Positions 1 through 5,392 of a stretch of DNA of 7,314 nt are shown here, one piece after another. The notes under the pieces are model-generated. The model had not been told where the DNA came from. It saw nothing but the letters and a program-made list of their open reading frames with translations, and did not search any database. Position 1 is the first letter of the stretch; each line of letters opens with the position of its first letter. The DNA comes from Acidobacteriota bacterium. GTDB taxonomy: Bacteria > Acidobacteriota > Thermoanaerobaculia > Multivoradales > JAHEKO01. The stretch spans positions 1 to 7,314 of the forward strand of contig JAUWSP010000131.1 in the NCBI GenBank assembly GCA_030610025.1, read 5' to 3'. The position numbers and the translations under genes are program-made.

Positions 1-689
1 AATCGTCGCTCTGGATCGGTCTGCTTATGGTGCCGATCACCGTAGGTGGACTCGAGAACCAACGCGGCAGGTGGGTCGAGGGGTGGCTCCGGGTCCTTGA
101 TGATGGGCACGTCGTAGCGCCCTACGTCACCGGAGAAGCACCAGCTGCGCCGCTCCCCGTCACTGCCTTTGGCCCGGATCTCCAGGCTGGCCGCGCCGAG
201 CAGGTGGCCGGCGCGACGGAAGCGTACCTGGATGCCCGGAAGGATCTCGTTCTCCACATCGAAGGGCAGAGGCTTGAGGAGCTTCAGCGTTTGCCGCGCA
301 TCCTTGGCGGTATACAGCGGCCGTGGCTCCGGATGGCGACTGTAACCCTTCTTCCGTGCGTAGCGAGCCTGCTCTTCCTGTAGATGACCGGCGTCCTGCA
401 AGATGAGTGACACCAGCCCGCGGCTGGGCTTCGAACAGTAGATCGGTCCTTCGAACCCCTCCGCCACCAAGCGAGGCAGCAGACCCGTGTGGTCCAGATG
501 GGCATGAGTGAGGAGCACGGCTCCGAGCTCATGCGGCTTGTACCGAAACGTCCTCCAGTTGAGACGCTCCTGCTCCTCGTCTCCCTGGTAGAGGCCACAG
601 TCCACGAGAACCTGGGTGTCACCCCACTGCAGGTGGGTACTGCTGCCCGTTACCGAACCGCAAGCGCCGCAAAAACTGACTCGCCCCAT
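1..689 (-). CDS. MBL-fold/beta-CASP metallohydrolase (RNA-processing exonuclease type), 3' part outside window
   Basis: The reading frame starts at ATG 689-687 and stays open to the left edge, giving 229 codons without a stop, so the C-terminal part is missing. The translation shows the zinc-hydrolase core of the CPSF73/YSH1-like group (COG1236): an N-terminal GACGSVTGS strand-turn (residues 8-16), VDCGLYQG (29-36), the metal-binding signature THAHLDH (61-67), GHLLGAAS with His162, FSGDVGR with Asp188, and ESTYGDRHH (213-221), which marks entry to the beta-CASP region. Known relatives are metal-dependent RNA endo/exonucleases in the cytoplasm. The exact substrate here is unknown. The start is supported by AGGAGG 8 nt upstream. 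The gene diverges from the LEA-like gene. The family call is firm; the RNA-cleaving role is inferred from family membership. Confidence 0.9.
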   Translation of the reverse strand, partial: MGRVSFCGACGSVTGSSTHLQWGDTQVLVDCGLYQGDEEQERLNWRTFRYKPHELGAVLLTHAHLDHTGLLPRLVAEGFEGPIYCSKPSRGLVSLILQDAGHLQEEQARYARKKGYSRHPEPRPLYTAKDARQTLKLLKPLPFDVENEILPGIQVRFRRAGHLLGAASLEIRAKGSDGERRSWCFSGDVGRYDVPIIKDPEPPLDPPAALVLESTYGDRHHKQTDPERR

Positions 690-697
690 GGTCGTAT

Positions 698-703
698 CCT
701 CCT
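698..703 (-). promoter_or_regulatory. Shine-Dalgarno of the MBL-fold gene
   Basis: AGGAGG on the minus strand, 8 nt before the ATG at 689. It supports that start and a bacterial mode of initiation. Confidence 0.75.
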
Positions 704-824
704 CTCAGATTGCAGTCTGCGATGGTACCACCGAGCGGCTCGGGGCGAGGCCGCGCAGTGAGCGTGTTTGTTGTGGTGCGCTGGTGGATGGTGTACCTTT
801 AGAGGAGTCAGAGAAACCCTGTGC

Positions 825-830
825 AGGAGG
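825..830 (+). promoter_or_regulatory. Shine-Dalgarno of the LEA-like gene
   Basis: A perfect AGGAGG lies 6 nt before ATG 837. This decides the start against an in-frame TTG at 768, which would add 23 residues with no family resemblance. Confidence 0.85.
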
Positions 831-836
831 AAAGAG

Positions 837-1328
837 ATGTCGGATAAGTTGAAAGATATTGACGAGACGATCAAGAAGGACGTGAAGGAAGCTGAGAAGA
901 GCGCCGAGGAGAGCCTCGACAAGGCGCGACAAAAGTTCTCCGAGGTGGCCAGCGAAGTCGAGAAGAAGGTCAAGGACATCGGCGGAGGTGCCGGCCGGGC
1001 CGGTCAGCAGGTCAAGGAGTCCGCGGAGAAGGTGGGTGTCGCGGCCAAGGAGAAGTACGACGAGACCAGGGACGCGGCCAAGGAGAAGTACGACGAGACC
1101 AGAGACGTGGCGAAGGAAAAATACGACGTGGCCAGGGACGCAGCCAAGGAAAAGTACGACGTGGCCAAGGACAAGGTGGCCTATGGCTACGACAAGGCTC
1201 GCAAGGACATGGACCATCTGACCGCGGACGTCAACGAGTATGTGCGGGACAATCCAGGCAAGTCGGTCTTGATGGCCGCTGGCGTCGGGTTCGTGTTGGG
1301 CCTGCTGCTTCGGGGACGCCGCGACTGA
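837..1328 (+). CDS. LEA-like 11-mer repeat protein with DUF883/ElaB-type membrane anchor
   Basis: The product has 163 residues and is very rich in Lys, Glu, Asp and Ala. Residues 1-48 are a charged amphipathic helix, followed by a Gly-rich hinge (49-56). Residues 69-112 are four consecutive 11-residue repeats of the form AAKEKYDETRD, with a degenerate fifth at 113-123. The C-terminus (NPGKSVLMAAGVGFVLGLLL, 139-158, then RGRRD) is a glycine-rich single transmembrane segment with a basic tail, as in DUF883/ElaB/YqjD proteins. Those E. coli relatives sit in the inner membrane and are linked to stationary phase and ribosomes. The 11-mers resemble group 3 LEA (LEA_4) repeats, known for desiccation and membrane protection. 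A membrane-tethered stress protector is my inference. The gene opens a rightward cluster with the next two genes. Confidence 0.85.
   Translation: MSDKLKDIDETIKKDVKEAEKSAEESLDKARQKFSEVASEVEKKVKDIGGGAGRAGQQVKESAEKVGVAAKEKYDETRDAAKEKYDETRDVAKEKYDVARDAAKEKYDVAKDKVAYGYDKARKDMDHLTADVNEYVRDNPGKSVLMAAGVGFVLGLLLRGRRD
1041..1205 (+). repeat. 33-bp tandem repeat within the LEA-like gene (4 good + 1 degenerate copies)
   Basis: In-frame units lie at 1041-1073, 1074-1106, 1107-1139 and 1140-1172, with a degenerate unit at 1173-1205. Units 1 and 2 differ by a single base. Units 3 and 4 share a DVA variant in the second half. Each unit encodes one 11-residue helical repeat. Near identity of adjacent units suggests recent duplication or slippage, so copy number may vary between strains. 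Confidence 0.9.
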
Positions 1329-1395
1329 TCGAGCACGTGCCGTCTCTTCAGCTTCTGCTTGGGAGAGGCTCGGGTCGAGTCGGACGGCAGCTCAA

Positions 1396-1653
1396 ATGGG
1401 GTATTCGAGAATGGAATCGGTGGACGATCAGATTCCCGGGACCGATGAGTTCATGAACGAGGTCCTGCCTGCGGAATTGGACTGGCAGAGGCTGGTGCGC
1501 CGCTATCCACTAGTGTCGATCACGATTGCCGCTGTCGGAGGCTATGTGCTGGGCCGAAATCGCGGCGAGGAGATTCTTGCGGCTCTCTCCAACCACGCGG
1601 CCGACCTGGTGAGTGGCCAGGTCAACGACGTCCTGGGCAGGCGCATTCTGTAG
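1396..1653 (+). CDS. Small single-pass membrane protein, function unknown
   Basis: This encodes 85 residues, or 80 if ATG 1411 (Met6) is used. Neither start has a strong ribosome binding site; GGGG at 1398-1401 is suitably placed for 1411. Residues 7-36 are acidic and polar with no signal peptide. Residues 38-53 (PLVSITIAAVGGYVLG) form one glycine-rich transmembrane helix, followed by RNRGEE and a short amphipathic helix. The membrane segment resembles the anchor of the preceding protein: P-x3-S-x3-AA, then a Gly-containing stretch and VLG. The gene starts 67 bp after the LEA-like gene and ends 46 bp before the phosphoesterase, consistent with one transcript. I do not recognise a named family. 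Confidence 0.7.
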   Translation: MGYSRMESVDDQIPGTDEFMNEVLPAELDWQRLVRRYPLVSITIAAVGGYVLGRNRGEEILAALSNHAADLVSGQVNDVLGRRIL

Positions 1654-1662
1654 TACCGCCCG

Positions 1663-1676
1663 CAGCCGATCGGCTG
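1663..1676. repeat. Perfect 14-bp palindrome upstream of the phosphoesterase
   Basis: CAGCCGATCGGCTG is its own reverse complement. It lies in the 46-bp gap between two genes, 23 nt before the GTG start at 1700. As RNA it can fold into a 5-bp stem with a GATC loop. As DNA it could be an operator half-site pair. No T-run follows, so it is not an intrinsic terminator. Confidence 0.6.
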
Positions 1677-1699
1677 GCAGTGGAGTCCCCACGGTTGCC

Positions 1700-2584
1700 G
1701 TGCGTCAAATCCTCCACATCTCCGACGTCCACTTCGGTCCCCCCCACCTGTCGGAGCTGGCCGCCGGAGTCTTGACCTTCATCGAAGAGCGGAAGCCCGA
1801 TCTGGTGGTGATCTCGGGCGATCTGACCCAGCGTGCCAAGCCTCACCAGTTCCAGGAAGCTCGGCAGTTCGTAGAGCTGATCCCGGTTCCGTCACTCGTG
1901 GTTCCGGGCAACCACGACGTGCCCCTCTATCGATTCTGGGAGCGCTTCCTGAATCCCTATGGTGCCTACAAGCGCAATTTCGGTGAGGAGTTGGAGCCCG
2001 TCTATCGAGACGAAGAGCTTCTGGTCGTGGGTATCAACACGGCCCATGGCTGGACCTTCAAGGACGGCAGGATTCGTTTGCGCCGCCTGCTGGAGGTGGC
2101 CCAGGTGCTCGAAGAGGCGCCATCCGAGCTCCTGAAGGTGGTGGTGGCGCACCATCACCTGATACCGCCGCCCTGGTTCGGTACCCAGAGAGTTCTCACC
2201 AATGCCTACGAGGCGATGGATCTATTTACCTCTCTGGGGGTCGACCTGATCCTCTCTGGACATCTGCATCAGTCCTTTATCGGCAATTCGGAGGAGTTCT
2301 ATCCCCAAGGCCGGCCACCGGTGGTGATTCTCCATTCGGGCACTACGACCTCCAACCGGGGTCGGGCCCGGGAGCGAGACAAGAACACCTGCAACTGGAT
2401 TCGGGCCAGCGGTGATTCCATGGTGGTGTCGAACTTTCGCTGGGAACCGTCGCTGCACCGCTTCGCGGAGCACAGTCGCCACTGGTACCCGCGACATTCC
2501 CGATCGCCCTATACTCTCGAAGGTCTGGTCGAGCCCCTCGCCGGCGAAGCCGGGCCGCCTGGTTCCACAGCAATCCTGCGCTGA
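1700..2584 (+). CDS. Calcineurin-like metallophosphoesterase (CpdA/class III type)
   Basis: The product has 294 residues from GTG 1700. All five dinuclear-metal motifs of the family are present in order: SDVH (Asp9, His11), SGDLTQ (Asp41), PGNHD (Asn71, His72, Asp73), AHHH (His151-153) and GHLHQ (His188, His190). Members hydrolyse phosphomono- or phosphodiesters, for example cAMP in CpdA or lipid-linked substrates in related enzymes; the substrate here cannot be told from sequence. No signal peptide or membrane helix is seen, so it is probably cytoplasmic. The frame is open upstream to GTG 1613, but those 29 residues overlap the previous gene and do not look like the family, whereas GTG 1700 sits just before the first strand (RQILHISD). 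The ribosome binding site is weak (GGAG at 1682). It ends the rightward cluster, followed by a terminator. Confidence 0.9.
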   Translation: MRQILHISDVHFGPPHLSELAAGVLTFIEERKPDLVVISGDLTQRAKPHQFQEARQFVELIPVPSLVVPGNHDVPLYRFWERFLNPYGAYKRNFGEELEPVYRDEELLVVGINTAHGWTFKDGRIRLRRLLEVAQVLEEAPSELLKVVVAHHHLIPPPWFGTQRVLTNAYEAMDLFTSLGVDLILSGHLHQSFIGNSEEFYPQGRPPVVILHSGTTTSNRGRARERDKNTCNWIRASGDSMVVSNFRWEPSLHRFAEHSRHWYPRHSRSPYTLEGLVEPLAGEAGPPGSTAILR

Positions 2585-2598
2585 TCATGAGGTTGAGG

Positions 2599-2626
2599 CG
2601 TCCGGCTCACCGCCGGGCGTTCTTTG
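2599..2626 (+). terminator. Rho-independent terminator after the phosphoesterase gene
   Basis: An 8-bp stem (CGTCCGGC 2599-2606 pairing with GCCGGGCG 2612-2619, one T.G pair) carries a 5-nt loop (TCACC) and is followed by TTCTTTG. It lies 15 nt after the stop codon at 2584. Confidence 0.7.
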
Positions 2627-2746
2627 AGGGCTTGGGGTTGAGGCGGCTGTCGCTTGCTTCAGCCGATCTTTGGGGCAGTGGGGGGGGAATTCGTAAGCCT
2701 CAATGGATCCTTGAGTCCTCACGCCCTGCATCAGTTACCGTATTCC

Positions 2747-2762
2747 TCCTAGGACCCTAGGA
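2747..2762. promoter_or_regulatory. Candidate operator: perfect 7-2-7 inverted repeat
   Basis: TCCTAGG, spacer AC, then CCTAGGA: perfect arms, 140 nt upstream of the phosphatase start. The 2-nt spacer makes an RNA hairpin unlikely, so a dimeric DNA-binding protein site is the more natural reading. The regulator is unknown. Confidence 0.4.
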
Positions 2763-2888
2763 TAGGCTTGGAGACTCCGGACTCGGAGCGATGGAGAGTC
2801 TGTGGCCGAAAGGTCTCTGATTCGACATCGCACGGCCATCCGAGTGTTCTATGATCCACCGGGCTTCGCAGCGAAGAGGCCAAGAAGT

Positions 2889-2893
2889 GAGGA
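2889..2893 (+). promoter_or_regulatory. Shine-Dalgarno of the SpoIIE-type phosphatase gene
   Basis: GAGGA lies 9 nt before ATG 2903 and supports that start. Confidence 0.6.
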
Positions 2894-2902
2894 ATCTGAC
2901 AA

Positions 2903-3826
2903 ATGAGTCCTAAAGACCTTCTGACCACCACAGCTCCAGTGGCAGACTCGAAACTTGCCGATGAGTTGGAGAACTTCCAGGAGATCGCCGGAGTTCTGAA
3001 GCCATCGCCTGGTGCCATCCCGAAGCTCCCGGGAATCGACATCAGTGGGCTCTCCCTGCCGTTGCAGGAAGCGGCGGGCGGAGACCACATCATCTTCATC
3101 GACTTCAACCGGCGTTACGATCTGCCCCGCCGCATCGAGGCGGCTCGGCTGGAAGGTCGAGACGAAGTCGCAGACCGGCTACGGGAGTGCGAGCACCGCG
3201 CCGGGATCTTGCTGGCCGACGTGTCGGGTCACCGGGTGACCGACGCGCTGATTGCGGCGATGTTGCATCAGGCGTTTCTCGTCGGTGCCTACTATGAGCT
3301 CGATCGCTTCGGAGAGATCACCACCAAGCTCTTCGAGCACATCAATCAGCGTTTCTTTCGAACCACCCGGATCAACAAATATCTGACCATGGTCTACGGA
3401 GAGATCTCGGAGAGGGGAAGATTCCGCTTCATCTCCGCGGGCCATCCACGGCCGATGGTGTTCTCTCGCGAGTATGGGCGCTTCGTCGACATCTGCGAAG
3501 AGCGTCTCGTCTCCTATCCCCCGGTGGGGATGTTCCCCTCCGACGCGGGGCTGAGCGAGCGGGTGGAGGCGGGTCGACTCGGAACCAAGCAACCCTACAC
3601 GGTGAATGAAATCGATCTGCTCGCCAGCGGCGATATCCTGCTGCTATATACAGACGGACTTTCCGAGCATGGGGATGGTGCCTATTTCCCCGCCGCCGTG
3701 GAGACGGCGCTTGCCCGCATTCAGGATCAGAGCGCTGCGGTCATCTGCGAGCAGCTGGAGCGGGATGTCCTGGCGTTCGCGCCCGCCACGGACGACATCA
3801 GCTTCGTGGTGATCAAGAAGACCTGA
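2903..3826 (+). CDS. SpoIIE/RsbU-type PP2C serine/threonine phosphatase without sensor domain
   Basis: The product has 307 residues. PP2C metal-site motifs are GGD (Asp61), LADVSGH (Asp106), ISAGHP (177-182), YTDGLSE (Asp251) and TDDISFVVI (Asp297, Asp298). Such enzymes dephosphorylate Ser/Thr on STAS-domain anti-anti-sigma proteins in partner-switching stress or development pathways. No GAF, PAS, HAMP or response-regulator domain precedes the catalytic domain; residues 1-45 are only a short leader. Between GGD and ADVSG there are about 44 residues, including a charged stretch (70-99, RRYDLPRRIEAARLEGRDEV and following). In ordinary members this link is a short hairpin, so the insertion is a likely regulatory or subfamily element. 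No STAS or anti-sigma kinase gene is in the window, so the partner is elsewhere. Its stop lies 4 bp from the stop of the convergent YkgJ-like gene. Confidence 0.9.
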   Translation: MSPKDLLTTTAPVADSKLADELENFQEIAGVLKPSPGAIPKLPGIDISGLSLPLQEAAGGDHIIFIDFNRRYDLPRRIEAARLEGRDEVADRLRECEHRAGILLADVSGHRVTDALIAAMLHQAFLVGAYYELDRFGEITTKLFEHINQRFFRTTRINKYLTMVYGEISERGRFRFISAGHPRPMVFSREYGRFVDICEERLVSYPPVGMFPSDAGLSERVEAGRLGTKQPYTVNEIDLLASGDILLLYTDGLSEHGDGAYFPAAVETALARIQDQSAAVICEQLERDVLAFAPATDDISFVVIKKT

Positions 3827-3830
3827 GCGG

Positions 3831-4220
3831 CTAGGGGTTGTACGCGGTGGGAACGAACTCGTCATCTTCCTGCAACATGCGCTCGAACTTCAGAAAGTCG
3901 TAGTAGCCGCATTTTCGAAGGCCGGGGTAGTCACCACAGATTCCGGGACGGGCTTTGTAGATCGTGCACTGGCGCGTCTCCCGGTCGAGGAACCTGCAGG
4001 CCGTTCCGTAGTGGTCGTCCCGGCGGTGGCGAAGAATCCGTTCACCGGGCTCATGGCCCTTCTTGGTGAACTTCCTTCGCGCCTCCTTGCGGGAGATTCC
4101 GAAGTACTTGGCCAGGCGGGCGATGTCCTTGTCCTCGACAATGATCCTGGCGTAGGAGCAGCAATAGGCCGGGCAGGCATCACAGTCGTAGAGGATCTTG
4201 AGTCCCTTCTTTTTCGCCAT
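3831..4220 (-). CDS. YkgJ-family cysteine-cluster protein (zinc/iron-chelating domain)
   Basis: The product has 129 residues. An N-terminal cysteine cluster CDACPAYCC (Cys13, 16, 20, 21) is followed by Cys75, Cys85, Cys95 and Cys104 within the family hallmark C-x9-C-x2-Y-x2-RP-x2-C-x2-YP (75-99). This matches the PF03692/UPF0153 CxCxxCC family, thought to bind Zn or an Fe-S cluster; the biochemical role is not established. Residues 24-60 form a basic helical region. It is soluble with no signal sequence. It lies 55 bp after the CNNM-like gene on the same strand. No Shine-Dalgarno precedes ATG 4220; instead TACAAT ends 8 nt upstream, which suggests its own leaderless transcript. Confidence 0.88.
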   Translation of the reverse strand: MAKKKGLKILYDCDACPAYCCSYARIIVEDKDIARLAKYFGISRKEARRKFTKKGHEPGERILRHRRDDHYGTACRFLDRETRQCTIYKARPGICGDYPGLRKCGYYDFLKFERMLQEDDEFVPTAYNP

Positions 4221-4228
4221 GACGGCGG

Positions 4229-4234
4229 ATTGTA
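4229..4234 (-). promoter_or_regulatory. Candidate -10 element for a leaderless YkgJ-like transcript
   Basis: The minus strand reads TACAAT (5 of 6 matches to TATAAT), separated by 8 nt from ATG 4220, so transcription would begin at or within a base or two of the start codon. A 17-nt spacer leads to TCGCAA, a poor -35. No Shine-Dalgarno is present between the two. Confidence 0.4.
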
Positions 4235-4275
4235 CCCGAGACCGGATCGATTGCGAGGTGGAATCTGGAACGGTT

Positions 4276-5334
4276 CTAGCTCTGGAGCTGTCGCCGCCGC
4301 TGCACGCGTTCCATGCGCTGGTCCCTTAGCGCGGCGGCTGCCTCGCGCTGGTCGACGATGCGATCGGACTCGTCGACGATCTCGACTCCTAGAACGGTTT
4401 CGGTCAAGTCCTCGAGAGTCACCAGGCCCGAGATCCCTCCATGCTCGTCGATCGCCATGGCGATCGGCTCGCGCCGCTCGAGGATCTGTCGCATGGCCGC
4501 ACCGACCGTCGCCACCTCCGGAATGAAGGGGATTGGCCGCATGAGACTCTCGAGCGTGATGTCCTGGTGACAGCCGTCGGCTACCCGCTTCAAGATCTCG
4601 CGTTGGAGCACGTAACCGACCACGTTGTCTTGACGATCGCGAAACAGTGGGATGCGGCTGAACGCCTCGGCCTCTCGATCGGCCAGGAGATCGGCGATGG
4701 TCGCTTCGGCAGAGAGCATCACGGCTACGGTTCGGGGGGTCATGACATCCTCGATGCGGACCTCCTCGAAGCGCAACAGATTCTCGAAGATCCTCGATTC
4801 GCCCGGTGAGATCGAGCCGTGTTGTGCCGCGGTGGCGATGGTAGTGGCGAGCTCTCCCCGCGAGACGGTTGTCTCGTGCCCGCGAGTGAGTACCCGGGTC
4901 AGAATCCGCGAGAGGACCAGGGCCGGCATCATTGCCCTGGTCAGAAGATGAAGCGACCATCCTACGATGCCGGAGAGTTGGTGCGAGTAGACCGCCCCCA
5001 GTGTCTTGGGAATGATCTCGGAGACGATCAGGATCAAGAAAGTCAGAGCTCCCGAGAAAACCCCGACCCAGGCGCTGCCGAAGACCTTGGCCGCCTGGGC
5101 CCCAGCGAGAGTCGCTCCCAGGGTGTTCGCCACAGTGTTGAGAGTCAGGATGGCGCTGATCGCGTCATCGACGTGAGTCTCTTTCAGGTCTAGGAGCAAC
5201 TCCGCACCCTGGCTCCCTTGCTCTCGCTGATGGGCCAGGGTGATATTGCTCGAGGACAGCAGGGCAGCCTCCAGAAGTGAGCAAACGAACGAGACTCCCA
5301 CCGCCAGGCCTACATAGAGGATGAGGAGGCTCAG
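4276..5334 (-). CDS. CNNM/CorC-like membrane protein: DUF21 domain plus CBS pair, CTG start proposed
   Basis: With a CTG start at 5334 the product has 352 residues. Residues 1-150 form the DUF21/CNNM membrane domain with about four hydrophobic helices (roughly 2-30, 57-87, 89-106, 123-142) and the conserved SEIIPKT motif (104-110). EDVMTPR (195-201) opens two CBS domains, the second ending in DEHGGISGLVTLEDLTE (296-312). The tail is basic, and the C-terminal CorC/HlyC domain of longer members is absent. Relatives such as MpfA, CorC and eukaryotic CNNM export Mg2+ (some Na+-coupled), with CBS domains sensing ATP-Mg. There is no ATG, GTG or TTG in frame between the upstream gene and GTG 5301, and starting at 5301 would cut the first helix. 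CTG 5334 has GGAGG 6 nt upstream and restores LSLLILYVGLAVG. It lies 58 bp after the kinase-mutase gene and probably shares its transcript. Confidence 0.85.
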   Translation of the reverse strand: MSLLILYVGLAVGVSFVCSLLEAALLSSSNITLAHQREQGSQGAELLLDLKETHVDDAISAILTLNTVANTLGATLAGAQAAKVFGSAWVGVFSGALTFLILIVSEIIPKTLGAVYSHQLSGIVGWSLHLLTRAMMPALVLSRILTRVLTRGHETTVSRGELATTIATAAQHGSISPGESRIFENLLRFEEVRIEDVMTPRTVAVMLSAEATIADLLADREAEAFSRIPLFRDRQDNVVGYVLQREILKRVADGCHQDITLESLMRPIPFIPEVATVGAAMRQILERREPIAMAIDEHGGISGLVTLEDLTETVLGVEIVDESDRIVDQREAAAALRDQRMERVQRRRQLQS

Positions 5335-5378
5335 AAAGGTCCTCCGGAGGGGAGAGCGAGAGAGGGTCGCTGTTGCAT
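5331..5378 (-). CDS. Possible 15-codon leader ORF overlapping the CTG start
   Basis: ATG 5378 to TGA 5333-5331 encodes MQQRPSLALPSGGPF. Its stop overlaps the proposed CTG start as CTGA, the arrangement (like ATGA) that allows translational coupling. A GAGG lies 12 nt upstream of its ATG, which is marginal. Expression is unproven; it may be chance, or the remnant of a start in another frame. Confidence 0.25.
   Translation of the reverse strand: MQQRPSLALPSGGPF
5341..5345 (-). promoter_or_regulatory. Shine-Dalgarno that selects the CTG start of the CNNM-like gene
   Basis: GGAGG on the minus strand, 6 nt before CTG 5334-5332. It is half of the palindrome CCTCCGGAGG (5341-5350). It is too far from GTG 5301 (39 nt) to serve that codon. 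Confidence 0.6.
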
Positions 5379-5392
5379 GGAGTCGATGGGCC

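Larger units (their letters stand above)
690..836. promoter_or_regulatory. Divergent intergenic promoter region
   Basis: This 147-bp gap lies between two genes reading away from each other, so promoters for both must be here or further inside the genes. Two dyads are visible: an imperfect 15-bp palindrome at 709-723 (ATTGCA/TGCGAT arms around GTC) and a perfect 6-1-6 inverted repeat at 731-743 (CCGAGC/GCTCGG). Either could be an operator. No convincing sigma-70 -35/-10 pair is visible; TTGTTG (768-773) with TGTACC near 792 is weak. Confidence 0.4.
2585..2902. other. 318-bp non-coding region between phosphoesterase and SpoIIE genes
   Basis: It holds the terminator at 2599-2626 and a second weaker hairpin (CGGCTG 2644-2649 with CAGCCG 2660-2665, then ATCTTT). 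Both are preceded by the same 10-mer GGTTGAGGCG (2591-2600 and 2636-2645). A G8 run lies at 2680-2687, a perfect inverted repeat at 2747-2762, and several small dyads in the probable leader (CTCCG/CGGAG 2775-2788; AGACTC/GAGTCT 2772-2801; CTTCG/CGAAG 2864-2876). No convincing sigma-70 promoter and no credible gene were found. The phosphatase promoter should be in this region. Confidence 0.6.

Noticed and set aside
27..383. Plus-strand frame at the left edge
   Set aside because: It is antisense to the MBL-fold gene, whose metal-binding motifs are unmistakable.
768..836. Longer N-terminus for the LEA-like protein from TTG 768
   Set aside because: It adds Cys/Trp-rich residues unlike the rest, and the AGGAGG at 825-830 points clearly to ATG 837.
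705..1217. Val/Leu/His-rich repeat frame on the minus strand
   Set aside because: It is the antisense reading of the LEA-like 33-bp repeats, and nothing supports its start.
1338..1389. Inverted repeat TGCCGTC/GACGGCA as terminator of the LEA-like gene
   Set aside because: The arms are 38 nt apart and no T-run follows. It may fold, but termination before the next small gene is not supported.
1613..1699. Longer N-terminus for the phosphoesterase from GTG 1613
   Set aside because: It would overlap the preceding gene by 41 bp and add 29 Ser/Arg-rich residues before the conserved first strand.
2851..2913. 20-codon upstream ORF overlapping the phosphatase start
   Set aside because: It has no Shine-Dalgarno and no recognisable peptide, and the main gene has its own ribosome binding site.
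3890..4960. Long Arg-rich minus-strand frame across the YkgJ-like and CNNM-like genes
   Set aside because: It is a high-GC shadow: its composition is biased and it spans two well-supported genes in another frame of the same strand.
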